From positions 1 through 10,488 of the forward strand of contig PMTB01000056.1 of assembly GCA_003167475.1 (NCBI GenBank): a DNA stretch of 10,488 bases, written 5' to 3'. The translations under genes and the position numbers were made by a program. This document shows positions 1 to 7,164 of the stretch, one piece after another; the stretch's first letter is position 1; each line of letters opens with the position of its first letter. The stretch comes from a candidate division FCPU426 bacterium. GTDB taxonomy: Bacteria > Oederibacteriota > PGYV01 > Palsa-1178. Below the pieces are notes generated by a model. It was not told the origin of the DNA, did not search any database, and saw nothing but the letters and a program-made list of their open reading frames with translations.

Positions 1-1
1 T

Positions 2-595
2 ACCGGCATATGGCACACGGCAAACGAGATGGCGAAAAAATACGGCAAGAAAACATATAAGAGGGAATTCGTGGTACAGGCCGTTGGAACGGGGCTGGAT
101 CGTTTTTTGGAGGACCTTTTTCCGGAACAGGTAAAAGAACTGGGCATGAAGGAAGTCATGAAGATATACCGCGCCATTTACGATGTGAAATACAAGGACG
201 GCCTGAAGATATACAGGCATGTCAAGCAGACGCTGAAATACCTTTATGCCAGGGGGCTGATGCTCGCCATAGCCTCGAACAAACTTAAAAAGTATGTTGA
301 TGACATAAACAAGGAACTCGGCATAGATGATTATTTTGATATTACCCTCGGCAGCGAGGACGTGCTGCGCCGCAAGCCCGACCCTTTTGTTGTCAGGCAC
401 CTTATGAAGAAGTACGGATTCAGGAAAAAAGATATTCTGTTTGTAGGAGACAGCCAGTACGACGTGCAGACCGCGAAGAACGCCGGAGTGGACTGCGTTT
501 ACCTGGAATACGGCTACGCTGACAAAAAGATGATCAAAAAACTCAAGCCGGAATTCAACCTGAAGGATTTCGGGGATATAAGGGATATAGTGTAA
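2..595 (+). CDS. HAD-superfamily phosphatase (phosphoglycolate phosphatase-like), 5' end outside window
   Basis: The frame is open to the left edge: codons before the first in-window ATG (position 29) read TGIWHTANE, which fits the stretch just after the nucleophile motif DxDGT in HAD phosphatases, so the true start and motif I lie upstream. The rest shows a helical cap and then the HAD core: motif II Ser in IASNK (codon 275-277), motif III Lys in RRKPDP (codon 374-376), and motif IV GDSQYD with Asp at 449-451 and 461-463. This is the set used for Mg2+-dependent phosphate ester hydrolysis in the cytoplasm. The order resembles the Gph/PpaX group; substrate cannot be read from sequence, and phosphoglycolate is only one option. 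Stop TAA lies one base before the permease start, suggesting co-transcription and translational coupling. Confidence 0.87.
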   Translation, partial: TGIWHTANEMAKKYGKKTYKREFVVQAVGTGLDRFLEDLFPEQVKELGMKEVMKIYRAIYDVKYKDGLKIYRHVKQTLKYLYARGLMLAIASNKLKKYVDDINKELGIDDYFDITLGSEDVLRRKPDPFVVRHLMKKYGFRKKDILFVGDSQYDVQTAKNAGVDCVYLEYGYADKKMIKKLKPEFNLKDFGDIRDIV

Positions 596-596
596 A

Positions 597-1511
597 ATGG
601 AACTGATAATAAACTCCATAGTACCGGTCTTCCTCATGGTGGCGGCGGGATATTTTTTCAAGCGTTTTAAGTTCATAGAGGAAACCACGGAAAAATTCCT
701 TAACAACCTCGCGTATTACCTCCTCCTGCCGGTGATGATATTCATCAGTATTTACAAGTCGCCTTTTGAAAAAATATTCAATCCGCACATAGTGCTTGGT
801 ATTTACGCGGCGGCGGCCGCGGTTTTTGTGATCGCCGTCATAGTGGCGCTGTTCTACCCGAAAGAAAAGCGCGCCGGCTTCGTGTTGCCTGCTTTCAGGA
901 CCAATATAGCTTACCTCGGGTTCCCGCTCATACTGCACGCGTACGGCACCCTGGCCCTCGCGGAGATAAGCGTGCTTACCGGATTTATAGCGCCGCTGAC
1001 CATAACCCTTTCGATAATTTACCTTAGATTTTTGGACAAGGATGCCGGAAAAAAGGCTCACGGGATATTTTACAATGTCATAACGGACCCGCTTGTCATA
1101 AGCTCGCTTGCGGGCATATTGTTCTCATATTTTAAGCTCAAGCTGCCGCAGTTTGCCGAGAACACCATAGATATGGTATCATCCATGGGCTCGCCGCTGA
1201 TGCTCATAGTCGTCGGGGCGGGGCTGAAAATCTCGGCTATACACAAAGACAGGGTGCTTGTCGTGGTTTCCACGGCGCTGAAATTATTGGTACAGCCCGC
1301 TATATGCCTTTTTATTTTTACATATCTTTTTCCGTTATCAGGGATAGAGTTCAAGGTCGCGGTCATGACTTTCGCTTTCCCGTCGGCTCTGTCCACCTAT
1401 ATCATGGTGAAGCAGTACAAAGGCGACGGCGAGCTCACTGCGGCGATTATCATGGTAACAACTTTATTATCTATTGTGACCATGTCGGGTTGGATATTAT
1501 ATTTGGGATGA
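597..1511 (+). CDS. AEC-family (auxin efflux carrier-like) permease
   Basis: The 304-residue product is almost entirely hydrophobic, with about ten predicted membrane helices, the usual size for AEC transporters (Mem_trans family). Family-like features are the N-terminal stretch ending LLLPVMIFISIYK, the mid-protein RTNIAYLGFPLI (about residues 100-111) and the C-terminal half with FAFPSALSTYIMVKQY followed by a D/E-L-TAA-I...TTLLS segment. Bacterial members carry small organic anions such as malate or malonate, or have unknown substrates; nothing here fixes the substrate. The ATG follows the upstream TAA by one base and has no strong separate ribosome site, so reinitiation after the HAD gene is likely. 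Stop TGA. No hairpin-plus-T-run terminator is visible downstream. Confidence 0.88.
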   Translation: MELIINSIVPVFLMVAAGYFFKRFKFIEETTEKFLNNLAYYLLLPVMIFISIYKSPFEKIFNPHIVLGIYAAAAAVFVIAVIVALFYPKEKRAGFVLPAFRTNIAYLGFPLILHAYGTLALAEISVLTGFIAPLTITLSIIYLRFLDKDAGKKAHGIFYNVITDPLVISSLAGILFSYFKLKLPQFAENTIDMVSSMGSPLMLIVVGAGLKISAIHKDRVLVVVSTALKLLVQPAICLFIFTYLFPLSGIEFKVAVMTFAFPSALSTYIMVKQYKGDGELTAAIIMVTTLLSIVTMSGWILYLG

Positions 1512-1679
1512 TTTTAAGCGGCCATATAACTTTTGCTGTCAAACCTGTAATAATACAAAAACCCCTGTTTCCTATGGCTTTTATATGATATTTGTGGGAA
1601 TACTGTGGGTAATACAATTCAAACCAACAAAACGTCTTTAAAATATGGCATTTTATTGCAAAACTGACTGTGAGTAGAG

Positions 1680-1688
1680 TGTGGATAA
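1680..1688 (-). promoter_or_regulatory. Perfect DnaA box (reverse)
   Basis: TGTGGATAA is the exact reverse complement of TTATCCACA, the highest-affinity DnaA nonamer in E. coli-type systems. The second perfect box begins 40 bases downstream in the opposite orientation. Confidence 0.5.
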
Positions 1689-1728
1689 GCGAACTGTAAA
1701 CATGTATTAAAATAAGGTATTTATAAAG

Positions 1729-1737
1729 TTATGCACA
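1729..1737 (+). promoter_or_regulatory. Perfect DnaA box (forward)
   Basis: TTATGCACA matches TTATNCACA at every fixed position. It sits in an A/T-rich stretch (about 1700-1780) and faces the reverse box at 1680-1688. Confidence 0.5.
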
Positions 1738-1866
1738 ATTGTTATTAACCTATAGCCAAGTAGGGTTTGAATATATTTTGATTTATCCAGATGAATACGG
1801 GCGCGGGATTTATAAAAATGTCAAAAACATGACTTGAATTTTTACGTCAAATGCAGCAGCTCACCC

Positions 1867-1889
1867 CATATAAAACGTTTCACTATATG
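1867..1889. promoter_or_regulatory. Imperfect palindrome, possible operator
   Basis: CATATA (1867-1872) and TATATG (1884-1889) are inverted arms around AAACGTTT (1873-1880), itself a palindrome but not centred on the outer arms. The ACGTTT core recalls operators of LacI/PurR-type repressors, and the site lies just before the candidate guaB promoter. No regulator is encoded nearby, so this is only a possible operator. Confidence 0.2.
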
Positions 1890-1902
1890 ATAAATTTAAA
1901 AT

Positions 1903-1931
1903 TTGACTGAAATTTGAAAATATGATATCTT
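1903..1931 (+). promoter_or_regulatory. Candidate sigma70-type promoter for guaBA
   Basis: A -35-like TTGACT (1903-1908) and a -10-like TATCTT (1926-1931) are separated by exactly 17 bases. Transcription would begin near 1938, at the edge of the AAAGGAG ribosome site (1938-1944), leaving a leader of only about 16 bases. That is unusually short, so an upstream promoter is possible. Confidence 0.4.
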
Positions 1932-1953
1932 AAATAGAAAGGAGATAGCGCTT

Positions 1954-3441
1954 ATGATCCGTAAAGTTTTGCCAAACAACAAAATCCAAAAAGAAGGCCT
2001 GACTTTTGACGATGTTTTATTGATCCCTCAGAGGTCCGCGGTACTTCCCAGAGAAGTGCAGTTGAAGACGAAATTTTCAAGGAATATTTCCATAAATATT
2101 CCGTTGGTTTCCGCTGCCATGGATACTGTCACAGAGTCCAAACTTGCCATTGCTATAGCCCAGGAAGGCGGCATCGGCGTCATCCACAAGAACCTTACTA
2201 TTGATGAACAGGCCAAAGAAGTCGACAAGGTAAAGCGTTCCGAGAGCGGCATGATACTCGACCCCATAGTGCTGCACCCTGATTCCACGGTAGCCCAGGC
2301 GGCCGAGTACATGAACAAGTACAGCGTATCCGGGTTCCCCGTAATCGAGGGCAAGAAACTGGTCGGCATTCTTACCAACAGGGACCTGCGTTTCGTTAAG
2401 AATAAGAAGCAGAATGTAAGCGAGCTCATGACGCCGAAAGAAAGGCTCATAACCGCCAACAGCGGCATATCGCTTGAAAAAGCCCAGGAAATACTGCACA
2501 AAAACAGGATAGAAAAACTCCCGGTCGTGAACAAGGATTTTGAGTTAAAAGGGTTGATCACGATCAAGGACATAGAAAAAAGACTCAAGCACCCGTACGC
2601 TGCCAAGGATAAATTCGGCAGGTTGATGGTGGCCGCGGCTGTCGGGCCTTCGGATGAATTATTCGACCGCGCGCAGGCTTTGATCAACGCGGGAGTCGAC
2701 GCTCTCATAGTTGACACGGCGCACGGCCATTCAGAGGCTGTTCTCAGGGCCGTAAGGGAACTTAAAAAAAGATTCAAGGGAATAGATATAATAGGCGGGA
2801 ACATAGCCACTGAAGAAGCCGCGCGCGACCTCATCAAGGCCGGTGTTGACGGCTTGAAAGTAGGCATGGGCCCGGGATCGATATGCACCACCAGGATAAT
2901 AGCAGGCATAGGCGTGCCTCAGATTACGGCGATCATGGACGTGGCAAAGGCCGCCAGAAAAACAGGCGTGACTGTCATCGCCGACGGCGGCATAAAATAT
3001 TCCGGAGACATCACAAAAGCAATCGCGGCCGGCGCCGACACTGTCATGATTGGTTCCTTATTCGCGGGCACCGAGGAATCGCCAGGCGAGACGGTATTGC
3101 TTGAAGGCAGGAGTTTCAAGGTACACCGCGGCATGGGTTCGCTTGCTGCCATGAAAAAACGCGGCGGCAGGGAAAGATATTTCCAGTGGGAAGAAGAAGA
3201 GGAAAAGCTTGTACCCGAGGGCATAGAGGGACGCGTCCCTTTCCGCGGCGCATTGTCTTCGACCGTGCATCAGATGCTTGGCGGGGTCCGCGCGGGCATG
3301 GGATATTGCGGCGTAACAAATATAACTGAACTAAAAGAGAACACCAGCTTTGTTAAAATATCCAACGCAGGGCTGAAAGAAAGCCACCCCCACGATATAG
3401 CCATCACTAACGAAGCGCCGAACTACAGGATTATGAAGTAA
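1954..3441 (+). CDS. guaB: Inosine-5'-monophosphate dehydrogenase
   Basis: IMPDH oxidises IMP to XMP with NAD+, the first committed step to GMP, in the cytoplasm, normally as a tetramer. The 495-residue product is full length. The N-terminal barrel part begins LTFDDVLLIPQRS (about 16-28). A CBS-domain pair at about 99-212 is the regulatory Bateman module. The barrel resumes with GGNIAT (281-286) and the active-site loop GPGSICTTR, placing the catalytic Cys at 311. The mobile flap carries the Arg-Tyr dyad at 408-409 (RERYFQ) followed by EGIEGRVPFRG. A run of five Glu after QW (413-417) in the flap is slightly unusual. The ATG is fixed by AAAGGAG at 1938-1944, nine bases upstream. guaA follows after 25 bases, forming a standard guaBA operon. 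Confidence 0.98.
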   Translation: MIRKVLPNNKIQKEGLTFDDVLLIPQRSAVLPREVQLKTKFSRNISINIPLVSAAMDTVTESKLAIAIAQEGGIGVIHKNLTIDEQAKEVDKVKRSESGMILDPIVLHPDSTVAQAAEYMNKYSVSGFPVIEGKKLVGILTNRDLRFVKNKKQNVSELMTPKERLITANSGISLEKAQEILHKNRIEKLPVVNKDFELKGLITIKDIEKRLKHPYAAKDKFGRLMVAAAVGPSDELFDRAQALINAGVDALIVDTAHGHSEAVLRAVRELKKRFKGIDIIGGNIATEEAARDLIKAGVDGLKVGMGPGSICTTRIIAGIGVPQITAIMDVAKAARKTGVTVIADGGIKYSGDITKAIAAGADTVMIGSLFAGTEESPGETVLLEGRSFKVHRGMGSLAAMKKRGGRERYFQWEEEEEKLVPEGIEGRVPFRGALSSTVHQMLGGVRAGMGYCGVTNITELKENTSFVKISNAGLKESHPHDIAITNEAPNYRIMK

Positions 3442-3466
3442 AAAAAATATAAAAGGACAATTTTAA

Positions 3467-5014
3467 ATGAAACATGATACGATCCTCGTACTGGATTTTG
3501 GATCGCAGTATACCCAGCTCATAGCCCGCAGGGTCAGGGAATTGGATATATACTCCGAGATAGTGCCGTTTAACACTTCACTGGAAAAGATAAAAGAAAT
3601 CGGGCCCAAAGGCATCATCCTTTCAGGGAGCCCGGCTTCCATATATGACAAAAAGCCGCCGCTTCCGGATATGCGCATATTTGACCTTGGATTGCCCATA
3701 CTCGGCATATGTTACGGAATGCAGGTTATCGCGAAGAAATTCGGCGGAAAAGTGGAAAAGTCCGACCATAGGGAATACGGTTTTACCGAACTTAAGATAC
3801 AGTCAAAGGAAATGCTGTTAGACCGGCTTTTCAAGGAAGAGATAGTCTGGATGAGCCACGGCGACAAGCTTGTGAAAAAGCCGGAAGGTTTCAAGACCAT
3901 AGCGGTCACGGATTCGTCCGACTACGCGGTCATAGCCAACCCGGAAAAAAGGGTTTGGGCCATACAGTTCCACCCTGAAGTCGTGCACACCAAGAACGGG
4001 AAAATGATACTCGAAAATTTCAGCGTGGACATATGCAAGGCAAAGCAGAACTGGACGCCGGAATCGTATATAAAGACGACGGTCGAGGATATAAAAAACA
4101 GGGTCGGCAGCGAGAGGGTATTATGCGGCGTGTCCGGCGGCGTGGATTCCACGGTCGCGGCGGTTCTTATCAGCAAGGCTGTCGGAGACAGGCTCACCTG
4201 CGTGTTCGTGGATAACGGCCTGCTTAGGATGGACGAGGACAGGAAAGTCATGGAAATGTTCAAGAAGATGGGGATAAAAGTCACCCTCATAAGGGCCGCC
4301 GAAGAGTTCTTAAGGAGGCTTAAAAAGGTCACGGACCCGGAGAAAAAAAGGAAAATAATAGGCAATTATTTCATAGAAGTTTTTGAGAAACACACGAAGA
4401 AACTCAAAAAGAAGCTCGGGCGTTTTGAATTTTTGGCGCAGGGAACGCTTTACCCGGACCTCATAGAGAGCGTTTCCGTGAAGGGCCCTTCGGCCATGAT
4501 CAAGTCGCACCACAATGTGGGCGGATTGCCCGAAAAAATGGAAATGAAGCTGATCGAACCCTTGAGGCTCCTGTTTAAGGACGAGGTCAGGGAGATCGGA
4601 AAGAAACTCGGCATAGCCCAGGACATCCTGTGGCGCCAGCCGTTCCCGGGCCCGGGCCTAGCGGTCAGGATACTTGGCGACATAACAAAAGAAAGAACCA
4701 CGATACTTAAGAAGGCCGACAGCATAATAGTTGAAGAGATTAAGAAAGCCGGGTTGTATTACAAAATATGGCAGTCGTTCGGCGTCCTGCTCCCGGTAAA
4801 AACGGTGGGTGTCATGGGCGACCTGCGCACATACGAGAACGTGGTAGCCCTGCGCGCGGTGGATTCCAAGGACGGCATGACAGCCGAGTGGGTAAAGCTG
4901 CCGTATGAGGTGCTCAACGTTATAAGTTCCAGGGTAATTAACGAGGTTAAAGGCGTCAACAGGGTGGTCTACGACATATCGAACAAACCGCCGGCGACCA
5001 TTGAGTGGGAATAA
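3467..5014 (+). CDS. guaA: GMP synthase (glutamine-hydrolysing)
   Basis: GuaA converts XMP to GMP using ATP and glutamine. The 515 residues contain all three expected domains. The class I glutamine amidotransferase (about 1-195) has nucleophile Cys82 in GICYGMQ and His169/Glu171 in FHPEV. The ATP pyrophosphatase domain follows, with P-loop SGGVDS at 223-228. The C-terminal dimerisation domain contains QPFPGPGLAVR (391-401) and ends in the family-typical TIEWE. No key residue is missing. The start has AAGGA at 3453-3457, nine bases before ATG. It lies 25 bases after guaB with no promoter between them, so both enzymes of the IMP-to-GMP branch are made from one transcript. Stop TAA; no clear terminator follows. 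Confidence 0.98.
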   Translation: MKHDTILVLDFGSQYTQLIARRVRELDIYSEIVPFNTSLEKIKEIGPKGIILSGSPASIYDKKPPLPDMRIFDLGLPILGICYGMQVIAKKFGGKVEKSDHREYGFTELKIQSKEMLLDRLFKEEIVWMSHGDKLVKKPEGFKTIAVTDSSDYAVIANPEKRVWAIQFHPEVVHTKNGKMILENFSVDICKAKQNWTPESYIKTTVEDIKNRVGSERVLCGVSGGVDSTVAAVLISKAVGDRLTCVFVDNGLLRMDEDRKVMEMFKKMGIKVTLIRAAEEFLRRLKKVTDPEKKRKIIGNYFIEVFEKHTKKLKKKLGRFEFLAQGTLYPDLIESVSVKGPSAMIKSHHNVGGLPEKMEMKLIEPLRLLFKDEVREIGKKLGIAQDILWRQPFPGPGLAVRILGDITKERTTILKKADSIIVEEIKKAGLYYKIWQSFGVLLPVKTVGVMGDLRTYENVVALRAVDSKDGMTAEWVKLPYEVLNVISSRVINEVKGVNRVVYDISNKPPATIEWE

Positions 5015-5020
5015 TTTAAC

Positions 5021-5041
5021 AGCTCAGAGCCCAAAGTTCAA
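5021..5041 (+). repeat. Heptamer tandem repeat (3 units) after guaA
   Basis: Three consecutive 7-bp units read AGCTCAG, AGCCCAA, AGTTCAA. The last two units recur, in nearly the same order, inside the flavoprotein gene at 7231-7258. This resembles short tandemly repeated heptamers described in cyanobacteria. The units are degenerate and few, so the call depends mostly on the second copy. Confidence 0.45.
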
Positions 5042-5078
5042 TGGAATTCGGGATTGAGTTGAATGAAGATTTTAGACA

Positions 5079-5114
5079 ATTGAGTCATTTGAGTCAAGTG
5101 AGACAATTGAGTCT
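5079..5114 (+). repeat. Nonamer tandem repeat (4 units)
   Basis: Four head-to-tail 9-bp units read ATTGAGTCA, TTTGAGTCA, AGTGAGACA, ATTGAGTCT. The preceding TTTTAGACA (5070-5078) looks like a more decayed fifth unit. The array ends 25 bases before the debranching-enzyme start. No -10 element is properly spaced from the TTGAGT units, so a promoter role is not supported. Confidence 0.6.
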
Positions 5115-5139
5115 ATCAGGGAGAGAAGGTTAAAACAAC

Positions 5140-7164
5140 ATGATCTCGTTCGGGCGTCACATCTGCAATGATTTTAACATTGCGGTTGAAAAAGAGTGGA
5201 TGATAACCAACAAGAGGGGTTCTTACTCGTCTTCCACCATACTTATGACCAATACGCGCAAGCATCACGGCCTGCTTGTGGCAAAATACCCGGGCATTGA
5301 CAACCGCATTGTCGTATTCCCAAACTGCGACGAGGATGTGGAAATAGCCGGGAACATATATAATATATCCACCCACAGGTACAAGGAAACTGTTTACCCC
5401 AAGGGCTACTCTCACCTGGAAAATTTTACCCTGAAAGACGACGTGGTGACCTTCCTTTTTCTCATAGACAATGTCCGCTTAAAAAAAGACATATTCCTGA
5501 TGAAAGACAAAAACACGGTGGTGATCACGTATACCGTGCTTACCCCGAACTCATACGCCAAGCTCCATGTAAAACCTTTTATAGCTTTCAGGGAGACGGA
5601 GCACGTCATACGCGAGATGGGGATATTTGACGCTAATGCCACCGTTATGTCCCGGGAAAAAATAAAGATACAGCCGTACATGAACATACCGCCGGCGTAC
5701 ATATACAACCCGGACAAATCCGAGTTCAAGCTTGACGGGGTATGGTACAGGGATTTTACCTACATGAGGGAGGCCCAGTCGGGTTTTGACTCGGTGGAAG
5801 ATCTTTATAATCTGGGCGTGTTCAACCTCGATATAGAGTACAACAAGCCGAAATCAATGATTTTTTCCACCGAGGATATGGAAAATGTCAGCGCGGACGA
5901 CCTGCGCGCGCTTTACAGGAAGCAGATGAAACGCGTGAAGGACCTGTGCCGCGACGCGGGCGCGTGCGTGCGCGACGACGATTACCGCGCGAACATACAG
6001 CAGCTCATCATGGCCGCGGAATCTTTCGCCATAGAGGACAATGAGAAAAATCCCATGGTGCTCACGGGGTACCCGTGGCCGCATTACATATGGTTCAGGG
6101 ACACATTTGCCGCAATGCCCGGGCTTTATTTGGTGCTGAAAAAATTCGACGACGCGAGAAAAATACTCGTCGAGTCCATAAAGTACGAAAAGAACGGGCT
6201 TTTGCCTTTTAACATGACAATCAATAAAAATGACATAAAGTACACCTCGGTTGATACGACACTGTGGTTTTTTTACGCGCTGTACAAGTATCTGGAATAC
6301 ACCAAGGATTACGCGCTGGTGGACAGGAACGGGGATTTTTTCAAGAGGCTCACGTGGATAATACAAAAGCATGTCGAAGGGACCGATTTTAACATACACA
6401 TGGCCGATGACGGCCTGCTTTACGCCGGATACCAGGGCCTGCAGCTGACATGGATGGACACAAAAGTCGGGGGCACCACGCCCACTGCGCGCCAGGGAAA
6501 AGCCGTCGAAGTCAACGCGCTGTGGTATAACGCTATAAAGACCATGGAATATATCACCATGAAAAATCATTCGCCCGAGATGACCAAAGGCTACTCCGAT
6601 ATGGCGGGGAAAATATACAAGAGCTTCAATGAAAAATTCTGGAACGAGGAAGACGGCGCGCTTTACGATTATATAGAGAACGGCAACAAGGACGCGAGCA
6701 TAAGGCCGAACCAGATCATGGCCATATCGCTTCCTTTTATGCTAATCGACGACCCGGATAAGCGGGAAATGATTATGGACACCATAATCAAGGAACTATA
6801 CACATCGTTCGGCCTGCGCACTTTGTCGAGCATGAACAATAATTTCAAGGCGCGCTACGACGGCAATCAGGGCGCCCGCGATGCGGCCGCGCACCAGGGC
6901 ACTGTCTGGGCCTGGACCATAGGCCACTTTGTGACCGCATATCTTAAGACCTTTGGAAAAGGAAAAGATTCCATTGATTTCATAGAAACGGTGTATGAGC
7001 CCATATTTGAGCACTTAAAAACAGCCGGGTTAGGCACGGTTTCGGAAATGTTCGACGGCAATTTCCCGTATAACGCGCGCGGCAGGATATCACACGCGTG
7101 GGCAGTGGCCGAACTTCTGCGCTCGTACCTGGAAGACTACATTGATATAAATGCGAAAGAATAA
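5140..7164 (+). CDS. Glycogen debranching enzyme-type glycosidase (amylo-alpha-1,6-glucosidase, GH133-like)
   Basis: The 674-residue protein has the two-part layout of archaeal/bacterial single-domain debranching enzymes. An N-terminal beta-rich domain (about 1-270) carries the family block EWMITNKRGSYSSSTI...NTRKHHGLLVA (19-48). A C-terminal (alpha/alpha)6 barrel (about 290-670) has YPWPHYIWFRD (311-321), TWMDTKVGG (W438, D440), a RPNQ segment, and RDAAAHQGTVWAW (HQGTVW at 585-590). By comparison with fungal debranching enzymes, Asp440 in the WMD motif is a probable catalytic acid; this is inference. It would remove alpha-1,6-linked glucose stubs from glycogen-like glucan. No signal peptide is seen, so it is probably cytoplasmic. 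The N-terminal variant TNKRGSYSS replaces the more usual TNGxGGYAS. AGAAGG at 5124-5129 supports the ATG. The stop overlaps the next gene by 14 bases. Confidence 0.9.
   Translation: MISFGRHICNDFNIAVEKEWMITNKRGSYSSSTILMTNTRKHHGLLVAKYPGIDNRIVVFPNCDEDVEIAGNIYNISTHRYKETVYPKGYSHLENFTLKDDVVTFLFLIDNVRLKKDIFLMKDKNTVVITYTVLTPNSYAKLHVKPFIAFRETEHVIREMGIFDANATVMSREKIKIQPYMNIPPAYIYNPDKSEFKLDGVWYRDFTYMREAQSGFDSVEDLYNLGVFNLDIEYNKPKSMIFSTEDMENVSADDLRALYRKQMKRVKDLCRDAGACVRDDDYRANIQQLIMAAESFAIEDNEKNPMVLTGYPWPHYIWFRDTFAAMPGLYLVLKKFDDARKILVESIKYEKNGLLPFNMTINKNDIKYTSVDTTLWFFYALYKYLEYTKDYALVDRNGDFFKRLTWIIQKHVEGTDFNIHMADDGLLYAGYQGLQLTWMDTKVGGTTPTARQGKAVEVNALWYNAIKTMEYITMKNHSPEMTKGYSDMAGKIYKSFNEKFWNEEDGALYDYIENGNKDASIRPNQIMAISLPFMLIDDPDKREMIMDTIIKELYTSFGLRTLSSMNNNFKARYDGNQGARDAAAHQGTVWAWTIGHFVTAYLKTFGKGKDSIDFIETVYEPIFEHLKTAGLGTVSEMFDGNFPYNARGRISHAWAVAELLRSYLEDYIDINAKE

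Larger units (their letters stand above)
1604..1791. promoter_or_regulatory. DnaA-box cluster
   Basis: There are four nonamers close to the DnaA consensus TTATNCACA. Two are perfect: TGTGGATAA at 1680-1688 (reverse orientation) and TTATGCACA at 1729-1737 (forward). Two have one mismatch: TGTGGGTAA at 1604-1612 (reverse) and TTATCCAGA at 1783-1791 (forward). The left pair points one way and the right pair the other, in AT-rich DNA. Such clusters are found at replication origins, DnaA titration sites and DnaA-controlled promoters; DnaA control has been reported for the E. coli gua operon. Binding itself is inferred. Confidence 0.5.
1512..1953 (+). other. AT-rich intergenic region before guaBA
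   Basis: This is the longest gap in the window (442 bases) and is clearly richer in A+T than the flanking genes. I find no convincing ORF, no tRNA-like fold and no purine-riboswitch core. It contains a cluster of DnaA-box-like nonamers between 1604 and 1791, an imperfect palindrome at 1867-1889, and a candidate promoter at 1903-1931 directly before guaB. The size and content suggest a regulatory or replication-related site rather than a decayed gene. Confidence 0.75.

Noticed and set aside
1861..1953. Purine riboswitch before guaB
   Set aside because: I saw none of the conserved junction or loop sequences, and the predicted leader is too short to hold one.
1512..1953. Calling the region oriC outright
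   Set aside because: No dnaA, dnaN, gyr or parAB gene is present and no clear unwinding-element repeats were found; DnaA boxes alone do not prove an origin.
2028..2909. 293-codon minus-strand ORF
   Set aside because: It lies fully within guaB, whose identity is certain; low-complexity composition and no start signal point to a shadow frame.
5079..5114. CRISPR array or iteron set
   Set aside because: Units are contiguous 9-mers without spacers, only four in number, and no cas or rep gene is present.
5854..6570. 238-codon minus-strand ORF
   Set aside because: It lies fully inside the debranching-enzyme gene, antisense to conserved motifs, with no recognisable domain.
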